The notes under the pieces were generated by a model. The model was not told where the DNA came from and searched no databases. It worked only from the letters and a program-made list of their open reading frames with translations. DNA of 64,000 nt from Petrosia ficiformis. Taxonomy: Eukaryota; Porifera; Demospongiae; Haplosclerida; Petrosiidae. This document shows, piece by piece, positions 44,501 to 55,236 of this stretch. Position 1 is the first letter of the stretch, and the number at the start of each line of letters is the position of its first letter. The DNA is taken from the NCBI GenBank assembly GCA_947044365.1, contig OX345650.1:2915373-2979372 (forward strand), given 5' to 3'. Made by a program: the position numbers and the translations under genes.

Positions 44501-47500
44501 CATTAATTTGCTTGTGTTTGAAACCTAGCTGTCTGATGATCTTTCTCAAGGAAGTTCGACCACCCATGAAGATACCTTTATTATGAACTTCTGTTAAAAC
44601 TTTGGATATTGTGGGGTATTCTTTTCGAACAAAGAAGTCATGAATAGTATTCTGTATGGCTGCTCGATCAAATTGATCTACCATTATTCTTTCTCTAGAA
44701 ACTTGGTACCTACGTTTTGGTGATGCAAAAACTCCATCATTCTCTTTGCCTTCGTTGGCAATTCGTATAACACTGTTTTTACTAACTCCTGTTGCCTTTG
44801 CTACCAAGTTGGTCACATTGTCAACTTTTAATGGGACATCAATCTTTTTTTGTTCCTCAAAGAATATTTTTACATTGTTTATTATTTGGCGGGCATCTGC
44901 TCTACACCTGTAACCCCTTTTAAAAGCCTTCTGTTCTCTATCATGCCATACCCTATCAGACATTTCAACCATAGTTTCAAATGTACAAAAAATATAAAAT
45001 TAATGACAAAAAGCAAGTAAAATTGTTAATACACGAGTGAATAAAAAATGCAGAAAATGAATTAAGTGATGAATGACAGTAAAAAGAATTATAATATAAC
45101 TCACAGTTATTACAGTACAGGACTACACGCGAAAAAGCGTGGTTACTATGGTAAGTTTTTATTGTCAACGCGTGGGATGTACGTTACTATGGTAAGTTTT
45201 AATTGCGTAATTATTGAAATTAGATGAATATTTAATGAGAAAAGTCCCAACTCAACGCGAACGGACTTTAATAAAGTCATTTTGTTATGATTATAATTAT
45301 ACATTGTAATTATAATTATGTCATTAAACCCTCAAAAGAATCAGATACAAGAAGATATATAATACCAGATCAGTATCAACAGATATCTAAAATTCTAAAA
45401 TCATTGTCACTTTTGTCAGTTTGTTGGAATATATGTAAAATCCCATATTAGTGTACCCTGGTGTACCTCATTCATTATATAAGAAAATTACATATTAACA
45501 CACTTTTCACTAAGCCACTGTCCAGTAGTGTATCTGGCCTCTAAATACTGGGGGTGGCTATGAGCCAGTGAGCGAAGAGTGGCACTAAATGTTTAGTACT
45601 TCACTTCATGAAAATTTGCACAAGGTGTGGTTATTATTATAATTATGACTTATATTAATTTTAGTGGAACATATTTGCAAGAACACATAGAACAGTAAGA
45701 TAGAACTATTTATAATTTCTATGTGATAGTAGATACAAGAATTAAAGTACAACTGTAAAGTGACTATGTATAATTATTAAAATATCTCCACAATTTGGGT
45801 ATCGGGGCAACCTATTACCCTCCACAGATATGCCTACTGCCACATAAACACACACACACACACACACACATAACTTTATCCTTAAATAATTTAGACTAAC
45901 TTTTTTGTGGTAATAGTTTTTCCATTAACTGTCTTTGAAGTTGTAGATGAAGAACTAAAACTAGTACTTCCTCCTCTTCCACTTGAACTGAATGAACTGA
46001 ATCTTTAACAAAAACATGAACTAGTAATACACTTTTAACATCTATTTATTGAGTGCATTTTTTTTTCTTCACTAATCAACTAGTTGATCTACTAGCACAA
46101 TAAGTTAGTGCCTAACACTAACATTTAATTGTGACCCATAATAAGCCTTATTATTTGCTTAATGTAACATGTATGTATGGTTGTGTAACATATCATATGC
46201 ATTAGATACATAAGATACTTCAACCTAATACTATACTAGTTACTGAAATGAATACTGCTCAATACAATACTATCTATTAGTACAATATGGACATACGAGG
46301 CATCACTTCCGCCAAAACTACTAAACCCATCAGTGAAGTCAGAACCAAAAAAACCAGCACCAAATGGAATTTTCATGGAATTTCCACTTCCTCTAGAACC
46401 TCTTCCACCTGTGAAGACAGAAATAAATATAGTGGAACAAACATGTGTTTGAATATAATTATTATACATGTATACATGTGAAGTGTTCATAATAACTGAA
46501 TAAACATGTTTAAACACTCACTATTCAACAATTTTTAAAGGAAATTAACTAAGTAGGTATCTAAGTGAAACAGTATTTCTAAATACTTAGGTTGGGTTAC
46601 TCCATTTAAATATTAAGTGATTGATTCAAATATCATTTTCCAAACATATTTTATAGATAGTTTACATAGTTATAATTATTATTACTTACCAAAGAAGTCA
46701 TGATCATCAAATGGTTGAGAAAAGAAATGTTCAAAAGCTTCAAAAACATTTGAAGTCCCAAACATATTGCTGTGTTAATGAATAAAATGGAAATAGTTAA
46801 TTTCTTCAGAGGAAATGAAAAACTAAATTACATGTACATTAAAGCTTAATTACTATAACGCTAGTATTTATGACTGAACTGCTCCTATTAATTTAATTAC
46901 AGTAGAACCTCTGATAGAGGACACTATGAATTATAGACACTTCCATTTTAATGAAAGTTATAATAGTAATTCCATTTAAACAATCTTACACTAATATCAA
47001 GATGTCCTATATAAAGAATCTCTAATTATATAATACTCACCTGAATATGTCATGAGCATTATAAAATCCTCCTGAACCAGCTAGAAAGAAAGTGAAGATA
47101 AAGATAATATCAATATTGCTAGAAATAGACCTAATTTTGTTAAACTTCTATTCTTCAATTTTCAGATCTTAAATATTAATTAATCAATGCAGAGCTTCGT
47201 CTACACATTTGGGAAAGTAGGGGACATTTCTCTTCATGAAATAACCAACATTCTGGGTGAAGATGGTGCTAACATCTAGACAAGCTGTTTGGTTTGGTAG
47301 TTGCTGTTAAAATGGGGAGAAATCAAGCTCTATAAGTCTCTTGAGAACTTGTGAATACAAGTAAGGTGGGTTTTCATACAAGATGTTTTGTTGATGGATG
47401 AAGCAAAGCCCTCTGAGGTTGCTTCTGGAGGGTGGTAAGGGGTGATATCCCACCAACACTCACTCCCACACCACACCTGTATCAATTATGAATTCCTGTA

Positions 47501-50500
47501 AGGTATATGTGAACTCAGTTTGCTACAACTCAAACCACTACACTACACTGTTGGTGCTCATAAAGAATCATTAACAGTTGTCTTAAAGTATAACTCATAA
47601 GTTACAGATAGCAACTAAAGGAATTTCACTCCATCATTATAATTATTTTACCTATAAAATAACTATAAACCATAGTAATAAGGTACAATGAAATTCATGC
47701 ACACAATGAATGACATTATGTAATTCTAGGAACTGGTACTTTAGAGATGTAAGTAGTAAGTACATGTATGGACTGTATAATAATATTGTATTATAAATAT
47801 AGCTACGGAAGCCGAGAGCGACATGCACGTTCATGTTCACGTTCATGTTCGAGCACGTTGCGTCATGCACTAGCGACATCTATATATAAATGAAGCGTGG
47901 CTAACTGGGGGGGTCTGGGTGGGCGGAGCCCCCCCAGTTTAGGCCCTGGGATCGTTAGGGTTATCATCCATGTTGTTTGAGTATGGTTTAATTTGAGTCA
48001 TTTTTATATGTCGCTAGTGCATGACGCAACGTGCTCGAACATGAACATGAACGTGCATGTCGCTCTCGGCTTCCGTATATAGCACAACTACAGTACCATC
48101 TATAAACCACACAGATCAAGATAGCTAACATTTAGCCTTTCTTTCCAAGATGGGCAGGACATATCAAATATCCAGCCATGCTTTATACTTTATATAATAT
48201 ATACTATGATTTAGCAATTGAATTTTTGATAAGGTGTATATATACAAAACATACACCTAACCAACCACATCAAGTGGTCGCTATAGTAGCATGCTATGAA
48301 TATAAATGTATATAGTATATACATGTATCAGTAAAACATCAAATAAGAATGTTCATAACCTTACCTCCTTCTTTAAGTCCCTCTTTACCATATTTATCAT
48401 ATATTTCTCTTTTGTTAGCTACATTAAGGAAATGAATAGAAGAACATTAGTATAGAACAATACAACATAATCATACTCATTATATATATAATTATATATT
48501 ATACTATTGATTTTTCTCCATTTAGTTCTATATCTTCATAACTTGTAATATCACATTGTCCTGGTGAAACTGGACATATGAAAGTACATAGGAAGCAAGA
48601 CAAGTTGAAACCAGGTTAGAAGTTGTGTGTTCTAGGATAAGTGTATAATTATACTTCATTTAGTAAACCTATTTTACCATTAGTATCACTATACTACTAT
48701 GGTATTAGAGATAACTAATACTATTACATTACTAATACTAATGCAAAATATCACAATCCCTTTAGTACTAACTGCTATACTATTAATATTCCAAATAGCA
48801 TGTCATTTATAATATACATGATCAATTTGTGTACCAACTTCTAGTTTGTATTAAATTTTAATAAACAATGACATCCTTCCTGCATGTAAATTACCTGTTC
48901 ATTTCAGTTCATATAATTTCTATACTAAATACCGTTTTGGTGTTGTAAGTAATCCAGTCTGTACTACACACAGTACTATAACTTACAGTCTGTACTACAC
49001 ACTGTACTATAACTTACAGTCTGTACTACACGCTATACTATAACTTACAGTCTGTACTACACGCTATACTATAACTTACAGTCTGTACTACACACTGTAC
49101 TATAACTTACAGTCTGTACTACACGCTATACTATAACTTACAGTCTGTACTACACGCTATACTATAACTTACAGTCTGTACTACACACTGTACTATAACT
49201 TACAGTCTGTACTACACACTATACTATAACTTACAGTCTGTACTACACACTGTACTATAACTTACAGTCTGTACTACACGCTATACTATAACTTACAGTC
49301 TGTACTACACACTATACTATAACTTACAGTCTGTATTACACACTATACTATAACTTACAGTCTGTACTACACACTGTACTATAACTTACAGTCTGTACTA
49401 CACGCTATACTATAACTTACAGTCTGTACTACACGCTATACTATAACTTACAGTCTGTACTACACACTATACTATAACTTACAGTCTGTACTACACACTA
49501 TACTATAACTTACAGTCTGTACTACACACTGTACTATAACTTACAGTCTGTACTACACACTGTACTATGTGGATTTAATACACCACATGTCACTACTTAA
49601 ATTTTATCAAGTCACTACTAGTAACTAATATTACAATTTTTATTAACAAATGTGACCTAACATTGATCAAGTGTCTCTTTTTGAAAATTAGATCACCAAT
49701 AAGAAAACCTATACTGGAACAACACTCTTCACACCCCTGGATACGTATATTACTAATATACTATTTCAATACTACAAAACTTACGATCTGATAGAACAGA
49801 ATATGCTTCTGCTATTTCTTTAAACATTTTATCAGCTATTTCGACATTATCAGGATTTTTATCTGGATGCCATTTGAGGGCAAGTTTACGATATCTGTTT
49901 ATGAAAAAAAAGACAACAGAGAATTTCATAACTTTATGAACATTTAACTAAATACCAAACATGGGGTAATACTTATAGATAATAGTAATAGTAAACATTA
50001 CATATTTCAAGGTAATGGGAATAGTAATAGTAATAGGTAATTTAAAAATTCAAGTAATAGTAATAGTAATAGACAGTCAAGTAATAATAGTACAAGTAAT
50101 AGTACAAGTAATAGTACAAGTAATAGTACAAGTAATAGTACAAGTAATAGTACAAGTAATAGTACAAGTAATAGTACAAGTAATAGTACAAGTACAATCT
50201 CAATGTTGAGATAGTATTTGTAATTGACTCTAAGTAATTGGAGTAGTAAACTAGTAATGGAGGGGAAGTTTTTTGGCCTGAGAGGTGCAGATTTACTGAT
50301 TCTGTTTTTGAGAAACTCATGAACATTAACTGTAATGATCATTTAGTTTAAAACATGAAAGAATTTTAAAGAAACCTGAATACTATAGTAATCCACAACA
50401 GTAACATTGATTTAGGCGGTAATAGTAATCTACAGTAATACAATGTATATATATTACATTGACTTAGTTAGTAATTGTAATAGTAATAGTAATATACTGA

Positions 50501-52623
50501 TTTTAATGTAATAGTAATAGTAATATATTACATTGACTTAGGAGGTGATAGTAATAGTAATAATTATAATGATCTTTAAAGTAATAATAATAGTAATATA
50601 TTACATTGCATTGTAATTGATTCCATGTCTGCTAAATACACATGCACTGACAGTAATGGAATCAAATGCATGGAATTCCATTATTCACTCAAAAATCTGA
50701 CCAACAAAAAACATCGAGGTGACTATTACAGTAAAGCATAGGTAAGAATACATAATAATTACTTCATTCCTTGTTATGATGTTATATTTCCTTTCTTCAC
50801 TAGTAAGAAGAGTTTTTGCTATATTAAAGATCCATTAATTTCACAACTTCTTTTGCCACTCACTAATAAACTGTATGCAGAATCTCTCGTATATATTGTT
50901 TATTATTATTATTATTTAAAGCTTTTTACAATGTTCTTTTGTAATTATAGACTATTTTATAACTCCCCAGTTCCTGCTATCCTGGCATAGTGGCAGATGT
51001 TGTAACTATTATAATTAAGTTATCGGAAATGTGTAATGAAAATATAGAGCTCAGGTTATAATTGCCATGGTCTATTGGGTAGTCTGAGACTAGTCTGTAT
51101 CACTGGACTGCAAAATTAGCATGGGTATTGATTTGCCATGCCAAAACTAATGTGGGGGTGTTATCTGCCAAGCCCAAAAGCAAATAACACGTGTGTTTAC
51201 ATGAAGGGACTTTGTGGCCATTATGTTTTCTGCTTGCATGTAAATGACGATAAATTAAAACAGGTTTTTTTGGGGGGGTGGGGTTGAGGGGGGGAGGAGG
51301 GAGGGGGCATTTAACTCCCCAAAATGATTTTTTCCCCTTTAGCCAATTTTCACTTGAAAAATGTTAATTATTTAGGAAATTAATAATAGTCAATACATGT
51401 AAAATTAATGGTTTGATTGTCAAACACAAATTCTTCTAGGCTTGCAGCACTCAAATGTGTGGGTAGCTCGAAAGTCCAAAAGGCAATGCCCACACTTTTA
51501 CTTACCTTATTAACTTCCACATTTTGCACCAACATAGACTTTCAACTTAGTTGGACAGAGAACCTTCTAAGAAAGTCATAGATACCAAAATCATGCTTCC
51601 TTTGTCAGCGGAAAGCAGCAAGGCGAGTGTTTGAAAGTGCAGTGGTCAGTGTCAACACTCACACTTAGCATCTTTGTCAATTCGATCACTTATAACTGGC
51701 TACTCCTATAGCTTCAATTTTTGCACTGGCTTAAAGCAAATTGAGTAGACTGTCTTGTGTAGAAATGTGGTTCAAAAATATCAAAGGACTTCAAAAATGC
51801 AACCATTGATATGCATGACATCTGTAGATGTTGAGGGGTTAATCATCAAACAGCAAACCGTCGCTACTGTCAATATTTCCACGTATACAGTATTTGATTT
51901 ACAATCTGTACCAACAATACCTACTGATAATATAAATACATGTACTACATAATTGATTATTAATAATACAAATTATACAATTGATCAAAGACAATGCCCC
52001 ATTCCTATAAATCAATATAAGGAGGAAACGACTGCCACCACTTCTCTCCGGCAGGAAGATGTACGTTTTGATAAGGGACTTCTCTCCTGCTGGGAATACG
52101 TACATTTTCATTAGGGACTACCTGGTCTATTGTACCAAACAATAATCCTAAACACTTGCCTCATGCTAGGGATTATATTTCAGTGATATACCATGAGTAC
52201 ATTCTATAACAGTAAGTCTTTATAACATACATATATAAACATGCAAGATTAACACAGTTAGTAGAGTGGGATAGAATCTATTATTATTACTTTTCTTGGG
52301 TCCTTGATATATACACAAACATACAAATTATGAAGTGGATATTTGTCCAGTACCACACAAATAATTGCCTGGACATGTATGTAAAAACACTTTATTCATT
52401 AGAAAATAAAGATCAGTCTAGCTAGGGACTATGCCTAAGATCAATATGGAAACCCTCCTCCTTCCCCTTTAATCATGAACATCATTAGTTTTGAGTGTCT
52501 ACTATAATTTATTTATTTCCAATACCAGACTAATATCCATCATTCTTACGCTTTTTTGATCTCATCCTCTGATGCTGACCGAGACACTCCTAAAATTTCA
52601 TAGTATGATTGACTAGAAGCCAT
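41522..52623 (-). CDS. DNAJB6: DnaJ/Hsp40 co-chaperone, DNAJB6/DNAJB2-like
   Basis: Eight exons (52550-52623, 49785-49894, 48365-48418, 47041-47080, 46690-46769, 46297-46408, 45901-46002, 41522-41663) give 237 aa, close to 241 for human DNAJB6b. The J domain is complete with HPD at residues 34-36 ([11 protein letters not shown]) and [15 protein letters not shown] Gly/Phe-rich region follows ([30 protein letters not shown]). Then comes a serine-rich stretch ([18 protein letters not shown]), the hallmark of the aggregation-suppressing DNAJB6 class, and a short C-domain ([23 protein letters not shown]). The protein recruits Hsp70 and binds amyloid-prone clients in that family. It is divergent from the TEX12-like gene and its introns host several transposons and satellites. 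Confidence 0.92.
41974..42088. repeat. Perfect 55 bp GC-rich hairpin
   Basis: Arms 41974-42028 and 42034-42088 are perfect inverted copies with only GTGCC between. The stem passes through AAAATGCGCGTGCGG, GAATTC and AAGCCCGCGCACTCGGGC, far richer in G+C than the surroundings. It lies in the last DNAJB6-like intron directly before a dimeric repeat. No coding potential. Confidence 0.95.
42105..42420 (+). repeat. Dimeric 'ACTCGCCTTGCT' repeat, copy 3
   Basis: Two monomers in direct tandem: TTCAAACACTCGCCTTGCTA...CTAACGAAGGATAATG...AGTTAAAAGTC...GTGTGGGCGTAGCCC, then ACATTCGCCTTGCTG...CTAACGAAGCATGAA...AAAATGCAAGAGTTAT. Divergence between monomers is similar to that in the copy at 40343. Confidence 0.75.
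43073..45270 (-). mobile_element. Tc1/mariner-superfamily element with long D-E spacing, inactive
   Basis: Inverted ends of about 46 bp: the left starts TAAAGTCCATTCGCGTTGAG and the right, reversed, TAAAGTCCGTTCGCGTTGAG, with both flanked by TA. GTTACTATGGTAAGTTTT occurs twice near the right end as a subterminal repeat. One broken transposase gene lies inside. The element is in the last intron of the DNAJB6-like gene, in the same orientation as the host gene. Confidence 0.85.
43556..44972 (-). pseudogene. IS630/Tc1/mariner-like transposase, DD(about 81)E, one frameshift and one stop
   Basis: The first part (44442-44972) carries a helix-turn-helix-like N-terminus ([15 protein letters not shown]) and a second one ([20 protein letters not shown]). 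A +1 frame change near 44455 leads into [20 protein letters not shown], with the first catalytic Asp. A TAA near 44316 then interrupts before [11 protein letters not shown]. The last part (43556-44203) has ILDNAKYHN (second Asp) and [14 protein letters not shown] (Glu) with 81 residues between them, against 34 in classical Tc1. The insert contains a SAP-like stretch ([12 protein letters not shown]). The C-terminus is acidic. The spacing fits the DD82E group that I recall being called Sailor. Confidence 0.8.
45848..45872. repeat. (CA)n microsatellite
   Basis: Run of CACACA about 24 bp long, next to the donor end of DNAJB6-like exon 7. Confidence 0.85.
47804..48077. mobile_element. 274 bp MITE with about 75 bp inverted arms
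   Basis: Arms start TACGGAAGCCGAGAGCGACA and continue through CATGCACGTTCATG, CGAGCACGTTGCGTC and ATGCACTAGCGACAT on the left (47804-47879), with the complement at 48003-48077. One arm has an extra 6 bp CACGTT unit. TATAGC flanks both sides, a likely 6 bp target duplication. The centre has a C/G-run hairpin (GGGGGGTCTGGGTGGGCGGA / CCCCCC). It lies in DNAJB6-like intron 3. Confidence 0.85.
48953..49567. repeat. 31 bp minisatellite in DNAJB6-like intron 2
   Basis: About 20 head-to-tail copies of a 31 bp unit reading ACAGTCTGTACTACACACTG followed by TACTATAACTT. Variants alternate CACACTGTA, CACACTATA and CACGCTATA. No spacers separate the units, so this is not a CRISPR-like array. Confidence 0.95.
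50015..50205. repeat. AGTAAT / AGTACAAGTAAT microsatellite
   Basis: TAATAG trinucleotide-like sequence passes into about ten copies of the 12-mer AATAGTACAAGT (50095-50200). Open frames in both strands here (leucine- or tyrosine-rich) are products of the repeat. Confidence 0.9.
51440..51670 (-). repeat. Inverted copy of the 'ACTCGCCTTGCT' repeat
   Basis: Reverse complement reads CACTTTCAAACACTCGCCTT, CTTTCTTAGAAGGTTCTCTG, CCAACTAAGTTGAAAGTC and GTGTGGGCATTGCC, matching one monomer of the family at 40343. The second monomer is truncated. It is in DNAJB6-like intron 1. Confidence 0.65.
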
Positions 52624-52900
52624 TTTTTAACCTGAGAAAGTATCAGTTCTTTGTTAACATCCAAGAAATAGAATCATTAATACTGAATACTTACTTACAT
52701 GTAGAAAATTCGAGAAGTAGTTTATGCCACACCCCTAATACATTTTAATAATAATCCCCATTATTAAAATTTAAGGCTTAAGGCCTTATAATTAGCGGGA
52801 ATCCAGTTGATATATATGTAGTTATGTACAGCAGGAGTTGATAATTGGAATAAAAGGCAAAAGCTGAAGGACGTGAAGGTGAGACTCTCAGGGCTACAAG
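52624..52900. promoter_or_regulatory. Divergent promoter, DNAJB6-like / TEX12-like
   Basis: 277 bp separate the two start codons. The stretch just before the TEX12-like start (GACTCTCAGGGCTACAAGATG) is richer in G+C than the remainder. I cannot place transcription starts. Confidence 0.5.
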
Positions 52901-53130
52901 ATGGCGACAGTAGTGTCCAAAAGAAGTGAGAATAACATTTTAAATAGTTGAAAACCATGTGGTAGACTGGTAGTATGGTTGTAACGGTTTACATATGATT
53001 GAAATTTGATTGGAAAATTATATAAGGGCTCTTCTACCACAAGTTATTTATATATATATATTATATATAATTTATAATTATATATATATAGATAGTATGA
53101 TGGTGACATCATCCCTTTAATGTGGTGAGT

Positions 53131-53161
<31 letters not shown>

Positions 53162-54956
53162 ATTATATATATATTGTATATAGACCTTCCACATGCACAC
53201 TATCCAGGAGATGTCACCATCATACAATATATTGTATATAGTATGCTAACAGGTCCTATATGCTGCATATAGGATCTTCATTTTGTGTCCTCGAGGATGT
53301 GATATAGCCTGAGCATGCGAGGGCTATATCACATCCTCAGACACAAATTGCAGGTCCTATATTTTGTATATAGGACCTGTTAGCTATATAGTGAATGAGA
53401 ACAACTTAAGACAACTATATATGAACGAGTATATAGGAAGTCAGGAACCCAAATGCTAGTAATAACATAATTATTTATTGAAATATCATGAATACGCTGG
53501 TATTTCCATGAGTCCAAAGGAATATGTGTATCCAACAAGGAGATAAAATAATTATCATAACATGTGGAGCACTCCTTTCTTTTGCATTTCCTATTAAGAT
53601 ATGGCGACAGCATAAACCTACCTTTCTCATTCTTAACTTTAACTAGATGAAGGAGATGTATAAATGTTTTTTTACTATACCCTCTTTTTCTACAATTTGC
53701 AATAGTAGCATATGTACAGACACACATGAATGTTAAATACATGTTCACAAAACTGTTGTTACTTTCATGTGTATGATGTATAGGTGCACCATCAGAGACA
53801 ACGTATCATCAATTGCATGTGTCACACACAATTAATAAAGAGTCGGAAGAACTTTCGGAAAAGGATAATTCAGAGGTTTGTCTATATACTAATCACTGGA
53901 TTATTTGATTAATTATTCTGCTCTTAAAACATACATAATGTATTCTCATATAGGAGACACATACCCATAGTCAAGACAAGAGTGAGGCATATTATACTCG
54001 AAATGATGAGGAACAAGAAACTGAAACATCAGCAGATGACATTATGACTACTGTCAATAGTATGATGCACACAGAGTACATGAAAATGAAACCTCATGTT
54101 TGTATATAATTAATGAACTTGTACTTACATGTATCTCTTTGTTCAAACGAATAATATACTTGACTAAACAAACTAGAATACAAAATGTGTAGACTAGTCA
54201 AGTCAGTGTTTTTGATAAGCTTATATGGTACACCATTGGCCCAAAGCGCTTCTTATTTGGCACTGCACAATTCTCTCTTTGGGCCAGATGGCATAGTTAA
54301 TTATGATTATACTGTCACTAACAGCATTAGCTCTTCCAAGATGTATTCCCAATGGTGCACACACTAACAATTGTTGAGCCAATTTGGCCCATGCTTCAAA
54401 ACGTTTAAAAACTTTTAAGTCAAGTATATGTAGTACACATATTATTCTAAAGTTATACAATGTACATGTACATTTAATGACTTGTACTTGTGATTAGAAG
54501 CTTCAATGAAAAATTGCACATACTAATACTGTGTACTTGTCTTTGGTCCAAATATGTAATGGATTTCAGCATATATGGTAGTGAATATATGTGCAATAAA
54601 ATGATGAACATCTACATATATGTTCTTTCTGTTCAGAACTTCAAAAGGAGATTAAAGAATTCTTTTCGAAATGGTTAGAAGAATTCAGGTAACCATTAAA
54701 GATTTTACACTTGAAACAGAAACTATGTAATGCATGCATGACTCCTTATAACGTGCACAGTTGGAAAATATTCACTAAATTGTGTTTCATTTTCAGTGCC
54801 AGTGAGAAATTTGAACTGCTGTGTCCATCACGAATAGATGAGTTGCTAAAAGAGGCATATGCTTTGGAAAATGATCTCAAGGAACAAAAGCAGCAGTTAA
54901 AGGAACAATTAAAATTACTTACCAATACATTAGACATGACAGATCAAAGCATATAA
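52901..54956 (+). CDS. TEX12: TEX12-like synaptonemal complex central element protein
   Basis: Five exons (52901-52925, 53784-53875, 53954-54059, 54637-54688, 54797-54956) join in frame to 144 aa; human TEX12 is 123. The first half is polar and low complexity. The second half is alpha-helical: KLQKEIKEFFSKWLEEFSAS, then SRIDELLKEAYALENDLKEQ and LKEQLKLLTNTLD. This lines up with the TEX12 core (KEINLML..Y.KLLSERA, IDEIDELFKEANAIENFL, ANTL) with the same spacing. TEX12 pairs with SYCE2 to build the fibrous central element that joins homologous chromosomes in meiosis. The donor of exon 3 was chosen (GTATGA after AAT A) because it is the only one restoring phase with exon 4; reading on instead gives an early stop. 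Identification rests on about 70 residues. Confidence 0.75.
53040..53225. repeat. AT-rich inverted repeat in TEX12-like intron 1
   Basis: GTATGATGGTGACATC (53095-53110) is exactly inverted at 53210-53225, enclosing (TA)n tracts. It directly precedes the fold-back at 53245-53384. Confidence 0.75.
53245..53384. repeat. 140 bp fold-back, GCTAACAGGTCC ends
   Basis: Inverted arms start GCTAACAGGTCCTATAT and end ATATAGGACCTGTTAGC, continuing inward as GAGGATGTGATATAGCC / GGCTATATCACATCCTC around GAGCATGCGAG. Each arm also contains a smaller internal hairpin (GTCCTATA...TATAGGA), giving a cruciform-within-hairpin layout. Confidence 0.85.
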
Positions 54957-55236
54957 CAGAACTCATAATAATATTATATTGTACTTCTATTGTAATTATC
55001 ATGTACATGTATATTTCAGATCCTACAATTTGGAATGTTTTAGTATGCTAGCAGTGAAATTATCTCGTGTTCATAACATTAATACAATTGCTATTTTTAA
55101 AAATCATACATACATGTACATCAGAAGGAAACAAGAATTAATTTTATAATTTATATGCTTATGTGTACAATTATATGTAAATCACATCCACGTTAATAAT
55201 CACTTAGTTTATTATCTAGTGTTCAGTTTTACAAAC
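54957..55236. other. Convergent intergenic gap, TEX12-like / VioB-like
   Basis: 280 bp AT-rich DNA between two facing stop codons. It must contain both 3' UTRs. No further feature is recognised. Confidence 0.6.

Noticed and set aside
48953..49567. CRISPR-like array of 31 bp repeats
   Set aside because: Units are directly adjacent with no spacers and the context is an animal intron; it is a minisatellite.
50007..50342. Leucine-rich and tyrosine-rich frames of 64-111 codons
   Set aside because: Products of the AGTACAAGTAAT microsatellite, with no conservation of the encoded sequence between frames.
54023..54108. Reading TEX12-like exon 3 through to the TAA at about 54106 as the gene's end
   Set aside because: That would leave the conserved helical core at 54637-54956 without a start; the GTATGA donor at 54060 restores frame to exon 4.
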